Shown piece by piece: positions 56,750 through 64,000 of a DNA stretch of 64,000 nucleotides; the first letter of the stretch is position 1, and every line of letters begins with the position of its first letter. The notes under the pieces were generated by a model. That model worked only from the letters and a program-made list of their open reading frames with translations, did no database searches and had not been told where the DNA came from. The position numbers and the translations under genes are program-made. This DNA comes from Acidovorax sp. SUPP3334. GTDB lineage: Bacteria > Pseudomonadota > Gammaproteobacteria > Burkholderiales > Burkholderiaceae_C. Where the stretch lies: contig NZ_BQXQ01000003.1 of NCBI RefSeq assembly GCF_030159055.1, forward strand, positions 1 to 64,000, written 5' to 3'.

Positions 56750-57340
56750 ATGTCCGTTCTATTGATCGCCGGCAGCCCTTCGGAGCGTTCCCGCTCCGCC
56801 GCCTTGCTGGACACCGTGTCGCAGCGCCTGTCGGTGCGCGGTGCGCTGGTGCAGCGCCTGCGCATCCGCGACCTGTCGCCCCAGGCGCTGCTGCTGGCGG
56901 ACACGGGCCACCGTTCCATTGCCGCCGCAGTGGAAAGCGTGGCAGAGGCCAGCGTGCTGGTGGTGGCGACGCCCGTGTACAAGGCGGCCTACAGCGGCGT
57001 GCTCAAGGTGTTTCTCGACCTGCTGCCGCAAACGGCGCTCAAGGGCAAGACCGTGCTGCCGCTGGCCACCGGCGGCAGCGCCCACCACATGCTGGCGCTG
57101 GACTACGCGCTGCGGCCGGTGCTGCAGTCGCTGGGCGCCAAGCACATCCTGCCGGGCATCTATGCCACCGATGCCCAGGTCACGCTCACGCCCGAGGGGG
57201 CCTACGAAGTGGGGCACGACGTGTCCGACCGCCTGGACGACGCCGTGAACGTGCTCATTACCGAAACCCTGCGGCCCGCGCCCGCCCAGGCCACGCGGTT
57301 TGCTCCGGTGCATTTCTCGCAGGTGCGATGTAGCGTCTGA
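56750..57340 (+). CDS. ssuE: NADPH-dependent FMN reductase of sulfonate utilisation
   Basis: SsuE gives reduced FMN to the monooxygenase SsuD. The product has 196 residues from the ATG at 56750. The flavodoxin-like fold has LLIAGSPSERSRSAALLD, ASVLVVATPVYKAAYSGVLKVF, and LATGGSAHHMLALDYALRP. It is 59 bp downstream of sbp and 142 bp upstream of ssuA. The order sbp-ssuE is unusual for sulfate uptake but places the reductase first in the sulfonate set. The C-terminal ~15 residues are Arg/Ala/Pro-rich and less conserved. Confidence 0.92.
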   Translation: MSVLLIAGSPSERSRSAALLDTVSQRLSVRGALVQRLRIRDLSPQALLLADTGHRSIAAAVESVAEASVLVVATPVYKAAYSGVLKVFLDLLPQTALKGKTVLPLATGGSAHHMLALDYALRPVLQSLGAKHILPGIYATDAQVTLTPEGAYEVGHDVSDRLDDAVNVLITETLRPAPAQATRFAPVHFSQVRCSV

Positions 57341-57482
57341 CGCGCCAGCGGTGGCGGCGCCGATTCAGGCCGCGCCGTCCCCCATTTCCTTCCCTTCTCC
57401 CGTTTTGAGAACCCGCCCGCTGCGGGGTGGGCCGCCGCATTCCCGCCTGCACCGGCTGGCCCTCGCCAGAAAGACCGATCGC

Positions 57483-58445
57483 ATGACCTCCAATTTCTCT
57501 TCCCTGCGCCGCAAGCTCGTGGCCTCCGGCTTCGGCGCCGCGCTGGCCACCGGCCTGCCAAGCGCTTTTGCCCAGAAACCCGGGCGCACGCTGCGCGTGG
57601 GCCACCAAAAGGGCTGGCTGTCGCTGCTCAAGGCGCGTGGCACGCTGGAAAAGCGCCTGGCCCCTTTGGGCGTGAAGGTGACCTGGACCGAGTTCAACGC
57701 CGGCCCGGTGCAACTGGAGGCGCTGAATGTCGGCTCCATCGACTTCGGCGACGTGGGCGAGGCGCCGCCCATCTTCGCCCAGGCTGCCGGCGCACCGCTG
57801 GTGTATGTCGGCGCCACGGTGCCGCGCCCGCAACTGGAGGCGATCGTCGTGCCCAAGGGCTCGGCGATCCGGAGCGTGGCCGAGTTGAAGGGCCTGCGCA
57901 TCGCGCTCAACAAGGGCTCGAACGTGCACTACCTGCTGGTCAAGGTGCTGGAAAAGCATGGCCTGCATTACCGGGACGTGCAGCCCGTGTTCCTGGCGCC
58001 GCCCGACGCGCGCGCGGCCTTCGAGAAAGGCGCCGTGGATGCCTGGGTGATCTGGGACCCGTTCCTCGCTTCGGCGCAGAAAACGCTGCAGGCACGCGTG
58101 CTGGCCGACGCGACCGGCGTGGCGAACAACCGCGCGTACTACTTCTCGTCGCGCGACTTTTCCGCCAAGAACTCCGACGTGCTGCGCATCGCCATCCAGG
58201 AGGTGGACGACATCGATCAATGGATCTCGGCGAACAAGGCCGATGCGGCGGTGGAGCTGGCCAACGTGCTGGGCCTGGACCGCTCGGTCACCGAGCTGTT
58301 CGTGGGCCGCGCCGGCTACGGCACGTCGCTGGTGTCGCGCGACATCCTGGCCGAACAGCAGGTGATCGCGGACACGTTCTTCGATCTGAAGCTCATTCCC
58401 CGCAAGCTCAACCTGCAGGACGCCGCTCCGGTGGACCTGCTCTGA
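57483..58445 (+). CDS. ssuA: Aliphatic sulfonate ABC transporter binding protein (first copy)
   Basis: The product has 320 residues from the ATG at 57483. The signal region (SSLRRKLVASGFGAALATGLPSAFA) has Arg-Arg before a moderate hydrophobic core and could be Tat- or Sec-dependent. Mature blocks are LRVGHQKGWLSLLKARGTLEKRL, WTEFNAGPVQLEALNVGSIDFG, VPKGSAIRSVAELKGLRIAL and AVDAWVIWDPFLA. It binds alkanesulfonates for import by SsuBC. A second paralogue is encoded at 61252. Probably the two bind different sulfonates. It is followed by a short ORF and ssuD. Confidence 0.92.
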   Translation: MTSNFSSLRRKLVASGFGAALATGLPSAFAQKPGRTLRVGHQKGWLSLLKARGTLEKRLAPLGVKVTWTEFNAGPVQLEALNVGSIDFGDVGEAPPIFAQAAGAPLVYVGATVPRPQLEAIVVPKGSAIRSVAELKGLRIALNKGSNVHYLLVKVLEKHGLHYRDVQPVFLAPPDARAAFEKGAVDAWVIWDPFLASAQKTLQARVLADATGVANNRAYYFSSRDFSAKNSDVLRIAIQEVDDIDQWISANKADAAVELANVLGLDRSVTELFVGRAGYGTSLVSRDILAEQQVIADTFFDLKLIPRKLNLQDAAPVDLL

Positions 58446-58457
58446 AAGGGCGCGCCC

Positions 58458-58667
58458 ATGTCCGCACCTTTCTCGACCCCTGTGCAGGTCCGCGTGCTCC
58501 GGGTGCTGGGCGTCACCGCCCAGGCCTGGGGCCTTTCCGAGCCGCATGAAAGCGCCCGCGTGATGCCGCTGCCTCTGCCGCCCACGCCCACGCTCCCGTT
58601 TTCAGCCCAGGCGCCGCGCCGGCGCAGGGCCATCGCCCACGCGCCATTTTTCGCCATCTCCTACTGA
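58458..58667 (+). CDS. Short ORF between ssuA and ssuD (uncertain)
   Basis: The ORF has 69 codons, starts 12 bp after the ssuA stop with an AAAGGG site before its ATG, and ends 19 bp before ssuD. The peptide is Pro/Arg-rich ([33 protein letters not shown]) with no cysteine, membrane segment or family. GC3 bias is high, as everywhere here, so it may not be made. If translated it would fill what is otherwise a 240-bp gap in the operon and could influence ssuD expression. Confidence 0.35.
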   Translation: MSAPFSTPVQVRVLRVLGVTAQAWGLSEPHESARVMPLPLPPTPTLPFSAQAPRRRRAIAHAPFFAISY

Positions 58668-58686
58668 ACGACGACGAGGTCATCGC

Positions 58687-59850
58687 ATGCAAGTTTTCTG
58701 GTTCATTCCCACCCATGGCGACAGCCGCTATCTGGGCACCACCGAAGGCGCGCGCCAGCTCAGCCACGACTACGTGAAGCAGGTGGCCGTCGCAGCCGAC
58801 AGCCTGGGCTATGAAGGCGTGCTCATTCCCACCGGACGGTCGTGCGAGGACCCGTGGGTGGTAGCTTCCAGCCTGGTCGCCGTCACGCGCCGGCTCAAGT
58901 TCCTGGTGGCGGTGCGGCCCGGGCTGCACCAGCCCAGCCTGGCCGCACGCATGGCCGCCACGTTCGACCGGCTCTCGGGCGGGCGGCTGCTGATCAACCT
59001 GGTCACGGGCGGCGACCAGATCGAGCTGGAGGGCGATGGCGTCTTCCTCGACCACGCGGCACGCTACGAGCAATCGGCCGAGTTCATCCGCATCTGGCGC
59101 GAGATCCTCACCCGCAGCCACGACGGCGGCACCTTCGACTATGAAGGCAAGCACCTGTCGGTCAAGGGCGCCAAGCTGCTGTTTCCGCCGCTGCAAAAAC
59201 CGTATCCGCCGGTGTACTTCGGCGGTTCGTCGGCCGCGGCGCACGACCTGGCGGCCGAACAGGTCGAGGCTTACCTGACCTGGGGCGAGCCACCTGCCGA
59301 AGTGGCCAAGAAAGTGGCCGACGTGCGCGAGAAGGCTGCACGGCTGGGCCGCACCGTGAAGTTCGGTATCCGCCTGCACGTGATCGTTCGCGAGACCGAC
59401 GCCGAGGCCTGGGCCGCGGCCGAAAGCCTCATCAGCCGCGTGAAGGACGAAACCGTGGTGCAGGCCCAGGCCGTGTTCGCCCGCATGGATTCCGAGGGCC
59501 AGCGCCGCATGGCTGCGCTGCATGCTGGTGGCGCCAAGCGCTCGCGGGCCGACCTGGAGATCAGCCCTAACCTGTGGGCCGGCGTGGGCCTGGTGCGCGG
59601 CGGAGCCGGCACGGCGCTGGTGGGCGACCCGCAGACCGTGGCCGACCGCATCAAGGAGTACGCCGCGCTGGGCATCGACACCTTCGTGATGTCGGGCTAC
59701 CCGCACCTCGAAGAGGCCTACCGCTTTGCCGAGCTGGTGTTTCCGCTGCTGCCGCTGGCGCTGCAGGAAAAGCTGGCGGGCGGCTCGCCCGGCGGGCCGT
59801 TCGGCGAGGTCGTCGGCAACCAGTACGCGCCGCGCGCGTCGCAAAGCTGA
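58687..59850 (+). CDS. ssuD: FMNH2-dependent alkanesulfonate monooxygenase
   Basis: SsuD cleaves the C-S bond of alkanesulfonates, releasing sulfite and an aldehyde. The product has 387 residues with the bacterial-luciferase-like barrel: [95 protein letters not shown] and the C-terminal [11 protein letters not shown]-like [13 protein letters not shown]. The sulfite formed can go straight to CysI. It ends 18 bp before the VOC gene. A catalytic Cys (as in E. coli Cys54) falls in RSCEDPW. Confidence 0.94.
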   Translation: MQVFWFIPTHGDSRYLGTTEGARQLSHDYVKQVAVAADSLGYEGVLIPTGRSCEDPWVVASSLVAVTRRLKFLVAVRPGLHQPSLAARMAATFDRLSGGRLLINLVTGGDQIELEGDGVFLDHAARYEQSAEFIRIWREILTRSHDGGTFDYEGKHLSVKGAKLLFPPLQKPYPPVYFGGSSAAAHDLAAEQVEAYLTWGEPPAEVAKKVADVREKAARLGRTVKFGIRLHVIVRETDAEAWAAAESLISRVKDETVVQAQAVFARMDSEGQRRMAALHAGGAKRSRADLEISPNLWAGVGLVRGGAGTALVGDPQTVADRIKEYAALGIDTFVMSGYPHLEEAYRFAELVFPLLPLALQEKLAGGSPGGPFGEVVGNQYAPRASQS

Positions 59851-59868
59851 TCGAGGGGAGGGCACACC

Positions 59869-60243
59869 ATGGCGATCCATTCCATCAACCACGTGCAACT
59901 GGCCTTTCCGGCCGGTGCCGAGGGCCAGATCCGCAACTTCTACGGCACGCTGCTGGGCCTGCCCGAATTGCTTCACCCCGCGGGCAACACGCTGCGCTTC
60001 GCCGCAGGCGCGCAGCGCATCGAGCTGGTGCCCACCGACGGCTGGCAGCCCGTGCCGGCCGTCTCCCACCTGGCCTTCGAGGTGGAGAACCTGCCCGAGT
60101 TGCGCGGGCGGCTGCTGCAGGCCGAATTGCCGCTGGTGGAGAACCGGGCGCTGCCCGGCTACCTGCGCTTTTACGTGAAGGACCCGGCAGGCAACCAGCT
60201 GGAGTTCCTGGAGCCCGACAACGACCCGAGGTACGACGCATGA
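59869..60243 (+). CDS. VOC-superfamily (glyoxalase/dioxygenase-like) protein
   Basis: A 124-residue single VOC unit of two beta-alpha-beta-beta-beta modules. Four metal-ligand positions are all filled: His in INHVQL (His8), Glu in RIELVP, His in VSHLAFEV and Glu in LEFLEP. That supports a metal enzyme, such as a lyase, isomerase or dioxygenase acting on a small substrate. It is inserted between ssuD and ssuC, overlapping ssuC by four bases (ATGA), so it is co-translated with sulfonate genes. It may process an aldehyde product or a specific sulfonate; neither is shown by the sequence. Confidence 0.82.
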   Translation: MAIHSINHVQLAFPAGAEGQIRNFYGTLLGLPELLHPAGNTLRFAAGAQRIELVPTDGWQPVPAVSHLAFEVENLPELRGRLLQAELPLVENRALPGYLRFYVKDPAGNQLEFLEPDNDPRYDA

Positions 60244-61094
60244 CCGATACGGTACGAGAGCTGCAGGTTTCGCCCCTGCCCGAATCGCCCGATGGCCCGG
60301 CCGGAAGCTGGCCCGCGCCGCTGGTGCAACTGGCCGCCGCCGTGTGGCGCCGGCTGCTGCCCTGGCTCGTGCCGGTGACGCTGATCGCGCTGTGGCAGGT
60401 GGCGTCCGCATTGGGGTGGCTCTCCACGCGCGTGCTGCCCGCGCCGCTGGATGTGATCAAGGCCGCATGGACGCTGACCGAATCGGGCGAGCTGTGGACC
60501 CATGTGAAGGTGAGCGCCAGCCGGGCGCTGGTGGGCCTGGCGATCGGCGGCGGCCTGGGGCTGGTGCTGGGGCTGCTGACGGGCTCGCTGCGGCTGGCCG
60601 AAACGCTGCTCGACTCCACCATCCAGATGGTGCGCAACATTCCGGCGCTGGCGCTCATCCCGCTGGTGATCCTTTGGTTCGGCATCGACGAGTCGGCCAA
60701 GCTCTTCCTCATCAGCGTGTCGGTGTTCTTTCCGATCTACCTGAACACCTTCCACGGCATCCGCAACGTGGACCCGGGGCTGATCGAGATGGGGCGCACC
60801 TACGGCCTGTCGCGCTGGCAGCTGTACCGCGAAATCATCCTGCCCGGGGCCCTCTCGTCCATCCTCGTGGGCCTGCGGTTTTCGCTCGGGCTGATGTGGG
60901 TGATCCTGATCGTGGCCGAGACGATTTCGGCCCAGGCCGGCATCGGCTACCTGACCATGAACGCCCGCGAGTTCCTGCAGACCGACATCGTTCTGGTCGG
61001 CATCCTGCTGTATGCGCTGCTGGGCAAGCTGGCCGACGTGTTCGCCCGTGGACTGGAGCACTGGTGGCTGCGCTGGCACCCTGGATATCAGTGA
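60240..61094 (+). CDS. ssuC: Aliphatic sulfonate ABC transporter permease
   Basis: The product has 284 residues with about six transmembrane segments, beginning with LLPWLVPVTLIALWQVASALG. The binding-protein-dependent transport EAA loop is EMGRTYGLSRWQLYREIILPGALSSI. Preceding it are GLAIGGGLGLVLGLLTG and IPALALIPLVILWFGI. A ~45-residue hydrophilic N-terminus precedes the first helix. It overlaps the VOC gene by four bases. The next gene, a second ssuA, is 157 bp away, and that gap contains a long palindrome. Confidence 0.93.
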   Translation: MTDTVRELQVSPLPESPDGPAGSWPAPLVQLAAAVWRRLLPWLVPVTLIALWQVASALGWLSTRVLPAPLDVIKAAWTLTESGELWTHVKVSASRALVGLAIGGGLGLVLGLLTGSLRLAETLLDSTIQMVRNIPALALIPLVILWFGIDESAKLFLISVSVFFPIYLNTFHGIRNVDPGLIEMGRTYGLSRWQLYREIILPGALSSILVGLRFSLGLMWVILIVAETISAQAGIGYLTMNAREFLQTDIVLVGILLYALLGKLADVFARGLEHWWLRWHPGYQ

Positions 61095-61251
61095 ACAACC
61101 CCCTGAGGCGCTGCGCGCCTTCCCCCTTCACGGCTCGCGCGGCGAGCCATGAAGGGGGACGCCGCCAGTGGCCCGGCAAAGCCGGTTCCACGGCGTCTGC
61201 TGGCCCTGGGCCGCGCCGGTTTTTGACATCTCTCACCTCTACAGGAACGTC
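61095..61251. repeat. REP-like palindromic element inside the ssu operon
   Basis: CCCCCTTCACGGCTCG (61122-61137) and CGAGCCATGAAGGGGG (61143-61158) form a 16-bp stem with one mismatch and a 5-base loop. The flanks (CCCTGAGGCGCTGCGCGCCT before it, GACGCCGCCAGTGGCCCGGC after it) resemble a repeat that I associate with many Acidovorax and Delftia genomes. It fills the gap between ssuC and the second ssuA and could stabilise or partly terminate the transcript. Confidence 0.6.
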
Positions 61252-62208
61252 ATGAGTTTGCATTTCGATCGCCGTGCCTTGCTGGCCGCGTTGGGGTTGT
61301 CCTTAGCGGGGCTGGCTAATGCGCAGCCTGCGGGCGCCACCGTGCGCATCGGCTACCAGAAGTCATCCACGCTGACGGTGCTGCTCAAAGCGCAGGGCAC
61401 GCTGGAAAAACAGCTCGCCCCGCTGGGCGTGCAGCCGTCGTGGCACGAGTTCACCAGCGGCCTGCCGTTGCTGGAGGCGCTGAATCTCGACAACCTGGAT
61501 TTCAGCGCCGACGTGGCCGATACCGTGCCGGTGTTCGCCCAGGCGGCGGGCGCGCAGGTCACCTTCGTGGCGCAAGAGGCGCCTTCGCCGACCGCGCAGG
61601 CCATCGTGGTGCGGGCCGATTCGCCGCTCAAGACCGTGGCCGGGCTCAAAGGCAGGAAGGTCGGTTTTGCCAAGGCGGCCGGCGCGCATTACCTGCTGAT
61701 CGCCGCGCTGGAAAAGGCCGGCCTGTCGTTCAAGGACATCGAGCCCGCCTACCTCACACCCGCCGATGGCCGGGCCGCCTTCGAGCGCGGCGCCATCGAT
61801 GCCTGGGTGGTGTGGGACCCGTTCCTCGCCGCCGCGCGGCAGCAGTCGGGCGCCCGGGTGCCCGCCGACGGCACGGGCCTTGCGTCTTACCAGCGCTACT
61901 ACCTGGCCAGCACGCGGTACGCCCAGGCAAAGCCCGAGGTGCTGCGCACGCTGTACACCGAACTGGAAAAAGCCGGCCGCTGGGCGAAAGCCCGTCCGAA
62001 GGAGGCTGCCGCGCTGCTGGCGCCGGTATGGGGGCTGGACGCCGCCGTCATCGAGCAGGCCAACAGCCGCCGCAGCTACAGCGTGCGGCCCGTGGTGCCC
62101 GAAGGGCTGGCCGAGCAACAGCGCATCGCCGATGCCTTCTTCGCCGAGAAGCTGATTCCGCGCCGGGTCGATGCCCTGGCCCTTCCCCTGTTCAAGCCCG
62201 GAGCGTGA
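61252..62208 (+). CDS. Aliphatic sulfonate ABC transporter binding protein (second copy)
   Basis: The product has 318 residues from the ATG at 61252. Signal peptide: FDRRALLAALGLSLAGLANA, with RR before the core, so Tat or Sec. Mature blocks parallel SsuA: VRIGYQKSSTLTVLLKAQGT, WHEFTSGLPLLEALNLDNLDF, IDAWVVWDPFLAAARQQSG, and SRRSYSVRPV near the end. The pattern of substitutions against the first copy (FTSG for FNAG, QKSSTLTVLL for QKGWLSLLKA) suggests another substrate, for example taurine- or isethionate-like molecules. It lies immediately before ssuB (3 bp gap), so it may use the same SsuBC pair. Confidence 0.9.
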   Translation: MSLHFDRRALLAALGLSLAGLANAQPAGATVRIGYQKSSTLTVLLKAQGTLEKQLAPLGVQPSWHEFTSGLPLLEALNLDNLDFSADVADTVPVFAQAAGAQVTFVAQEAPSPTAQAIVVRADSPLKTVAGLKGRKVGFAKAAGAHYLLIAALEKAGLSFKDIEPAYLTPADGRAAFERGAIDAWVVWDPFLAAARQQSGARVPADGTGLASYQRYYLASTRYAQAKPEVLRTLYTELEKAGRWAKARPKEAAALLAPVWGLDAAVIEQANSRRSYSVRPVVPEGLAEQQRIADAFFAEKLIPRRVDALALPLFKPGA

Positions 62209-62211
62209 ACC

Positions 62212-63066
62212 ATGCCTGAAGCCCGATCTGCTTCCTCTTCCTCCCCTTTTTCCCCTGCGTCCGCGCCGTCCCAGCCGGGCGCTGGCGGCGTGCGCCTGCA
62301 GGCCCGCGGGCTCTCAAAGCGGTATGGGCCGCGCGAAGTGCTGCGCAATGCGCACCTGGACATCGAGCCTGGCGAGTTCATCGCCATCGTGGGCCGAAGC
62401 GGCTGTGGCAAGAGCACCTTGCTGCGGCTGGTAGCGGGCCTGGAAACCGCCAGTGGCGGCACGCTCACCACCGACGGCAAGGCGGTCGCCGGCCTGCACA
62501 ACGACACGCGCATCATGTTCCAGGAGGCCCGCCTGCTGCCCTGGCGCCGGGTGCTCGACAACGTGGCCATCGGCCTGCCCAAGGCGGCCCACGCGCGCGG
62601 TCGCGAGGTGCTGGCGCAGGTGGGCCTGGCCGACCGCGAGGGCGAATGGCCGGCCCGGCTGTCGGGCGGCCAACGCCAGCGCGTGGCCCTGGCACGCGCC
62701 CTGGTACACCAGCCGCGCCTGCTGCTGCTCGACGAGCCGCTGGGCGCGCTGGATGCGCTCACCCGCATCGAGATGCACCGCCTCATCGAAGGGCTGTGGC
62801 AGCGCCACCGCTTCACCGCGCTGCTGGTCACCCACGACGTGCAGGAGGCCGTCGCCCTCGCCGACCGTGTGGTGCTGATCGAGGACGGCCGCATCGCGCT
62901 GGACGAGCGCATCGACCTGGCGCGCCCGCGTTCGCAGGGCGACGCCGCCTTCGCCGCCATCGAAAAACGCATTCTCGACCGCGTGCTGCAAAAGCCCGAG
63001 GCCGACCCGCCGGCCGATCCGGCCTGGCCCGGCATTCCCGCGCACGGGCTGCGCTGGGCGGTCTGA
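62212..63066 (+). CDS. ssuB: Aliphatic sulfonate ABC transporter ATP-binding protein
   Basis: The product has 284 residues. Walker A is GRSGCGKST, the signature is [15 protein letters not shown], Walker B is [12 protein letters not shown], and the switch His is in [19 protein letters not shown]. The N-terminal ~28 residues are a Ser/Pro-rich tail before [13 protein letters not shown]. The C-terminal ~40 residues ([15 protein letters not shown]) match SsuB. It follows the second ssuA by 3 bp. The transporter would consist of two SsuC and two SsuB with either binding protein. Confidence 0.94.
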   Translation: MPEARSASSSSPFSPASAPSQPGAGGVRLQARGLSKRYGPREVLRNAHLDIEPGEFIAIVGRSGCGKSTLLRLVAGLETASGGTLTTDGKAVAGLHNDTRIMFQEARLLPWRRVLDNVAIGLPKAAHARGREVLAQVGLADREGEWPARLSGGQRQRVALARALVHQPRLLLLDEPLGALDALTRIEMHRLIEGLWQRHRFTALLVTHDVQEAVALADRVVLIEDGRIALDERIDLARPRSQGDAAFAAIEKRILDRVLQKPEADPPADPAWPGIPAHGLRWAV

Positions 63067-63148
63067 GGCGCCGCGTTTCCGTTGTTCCGTTCGCCTGATC
63101 TTTCGATCCAACCCGTTTTCCGTTCCCGGACTTTTCAAGGAGAAAACC

Positions 63149-63364
63149 ATGTCCATCCAAGCCATCAACGTGCGCAATCAATTCAAGGGCAAAGTGCGCG
63201 AGATCGTCCGCGGCGATGTCGTGTCCGAGGTCGATGTCGAAACGCCCTGGGGCATCGTCACCTCCGTCATCACGACGCGCTCGGTCGATGAGCTGAGCCT
63301 GGTCGTGGGCTCCGACGTCGTGGCGCTGGTCAAATCCACCGAGGTGTCGATCGCCAAGCTGTGA
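63149..63364 (+). CDS. Mop-type molybdopterin/molybdate-binding protein (TOBE domain)
   Basis: A 71-residue small cytoplasmic protein of the Mop fold. MSIQAINVRNQFKGKVREIV is followed by DVETPWGIVTSVITTRSVDELSL and GSDVVALVKSTEVSI, the TOBE/Mop consensus. Single-domain Mop proteins bind molybdate oligomerically. The AAGGAG site before the ATG is strong. It is the last gene in the ssu direction, 82 bp after ssuB. Because molybdate and sulfate are taken up by related transporters, a molybdate-buffer role next to sulfur-uptake genes is reasonable. Confidence 0.9.
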   Translation: MSIQAINVRNQFKGKVREIVRGDVVSEVDVETPWGIVTSVITTRSVDELSLVVGSDVVALVKSTEVSIAKL

Positions 63365-63372
63365 AGAGAGTT

Positions 63373-63434
63373 GAGGCAAAAAATGGCCCCAGCGCATGAT
63401 TCACTAAGGGGTTGTGCTATAAAAATAGTAGCAC
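63373..63434 (+). repeat. Dispersed palindromic repeat, copy 9 (type 2)
   Basis: GAGGCAAAAAATGGCC, then CCAGCGCATGATTCACTAAG, then GTGCTATAAAAATAGTAGCAC. It is the best-preserved type 2 copy. It starts 9 bp after the mop stop and probably acts as the end structure of the ssu-mop transcript. Confidence 0.8.
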
Positions 63435-63529
63435 ATTGATTGGAGAGGCGGCTTGCGGGCCGCCTTTTTCATGGGCTGTGCGATTTTGGTGGGCGCTTGC
63501 CGTTGCATGCGCGCCCGGCGTTTCCTCCT

Positions 63530-63904
63530 TCATCCGTGCTCGCGCCGCAGCGCCTCGCCCGTGCGGCGCACCGTCGGCTCTGCGCTGGGCAGCGCGCTGC
63601 TCGTGCGGGCCGCCAGCGGGCGCCAGGGCCTGGCCGCTGCCCTGCGGTACCTGCCGCTGGGTCGGCGCTGGTAGTGCGCGGCGAAGCGGCTGAACCAGGC
63701 CGCTTCGTCCCCACTGCAAACATGCGGGGCGGTACAGGTCGTTCTCAGCACGGTGGCCAGCTCGGTGGCGAAGCGGGACCAAACTGCCGGGTCTGCCGCG
63801 TGGTACCGCCATCCCGCTCGTCGCGGCGCTGGGGCTACCGGGCCGATGACGACCGCATCAAGGGTCGCTGGCGCCTGCCTCTGATGGAGCCGGTCACGGC
63901 CCAT
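63530..63904 (-). CDS. Hypothetical protein (uncertain)
   Basis: A 124-residue frame on the minus strand from the ATG at 63904. The middle reads like a real protein (YHAADPAVWSRFATELATVL, GDEAAWFSRFAAHYQR) with good GC3. The last ~35 residues are Arg/Ala/Pro-rich like an antisense shadow. No family is recognised. Upstream, the same frame has a TGA at 63983-63985. The remainder of 63435-64000 contains no better candidate on either strand. It could be the C-terminal end of a decayed gene. Confidence 0.35.
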   Translation of the reverse strand: MGRDRLHQRQAPATLDAVVIGPVAPAPRRAGWRYHAADPAVWSRFATELATVLRTTCTAPHVCSGDEAAWFSRFAAHYQRRPSGRYRRAAARPWRPLAARTSSALPSAEPTVRRTGEALRREHG

Positions 63905-64000
63905 TGACCGGAGGGCGAAGGCAACGCGGCCGGCATGCCCGGTGGCGTGGCCGAAGCAGGGCGGCTCGGCTTCGGCCTGCGTTCAGGCCCCGAGCGCCGA

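Overview
The window reads as chromosome of a high-GC betaproteobacterium of the family Comamonadaceae, most likely Acidovorax or a close relative. The basis is gene-family resemblance (GlnD, PurL, the thiO-S-G-E order, the cysI/DUF934/cysDN block), very high GC at third codon positions, and a dispersed short palindromic repeat built on GCTATAAAAATAATAGC next to an AGCGCATGATT module, which I associate with this family. No genome comparison could be run.

Left arm, 1-5800: accessory DNA. An integrase cut off after its core-binding domain is joined to the 3' end of a decayed BKACE-type gene. An AraC-type regulator, a candidate operator of two direct repeats one 21-bp period apart, a zinc-type dehydrogenase and a Baeyer-Villiger monooxygenase follow, and look like a small ketone/alcohol oxidation cassette. 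The arm stops at the 3' end of two identical tandem tRNA-Asn genes (5824-6038, minus strand), a typical integration target.

6100-25700: core genes. These are a YbaN-type membrane protein, peptide deformylase, glnD, map, purL, a methyltransferase, a DUF808 protein, an OmpW remnant, an ergothioneine pair (egtD-egtB), a MetY-type sulfhydrylase, an RlhA-type U32 protein, and an amino-acid ABC binding protein behind an NtrC-like site.

25700-40200: a TadA deaminase fused to an alpha/beta hydrolase that has lost the dehalogenase nucleophile, LD-carboxypeptidase, a cyclase-FHA protein, an asparaginase, an L,D-transpeptidase and an unknown protein. A minus-strand fatty-acid block follows (3-hydroxyacyl-CoA dehydrogenase, enoyl-CoA hydratase, Crp-type regulator, APH-type kinase, acyl-CoA dehydrogenase) that resembles a 4-hydroxyacyl-CoA route. 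A FimV-like protein closes the section.

40200-46140: thiamine genes. thiO-thiS-thiG-thiE sits behind one TPP riboswitch, thiD is divergent, and an NCS1 permease has its own TPP riboswitch, which points to uptake of a thiamine precursor.

46140-63400: a sulfur and redox region. It holds an FNR-type flavoprotein, a ferredoxin, the operon tauE-cysI-DUF934-cysD-cysN (no cysH or cysJ present), mnmC, yggX, and a plus-strand operon sbp-ssuE-ssuA-ssuD-VOC-ssuC-ssuA2-ssuB-mop for sulfate and sulfonate scavenging.

Nine copies of the palindromic repeat lie across the window. Several form the start, the end or an internal stretch of genes. I found no CRISPR array, complete prophage, complete insertion sequence or recognisable defence system. 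The most notable items are the repeat family's contribution to coding sequence, the TadA-hydrolase fusion, the APH/acyl-CoA dehydrogenase cluster, the paired riboswitches and the degraded integrase junction.
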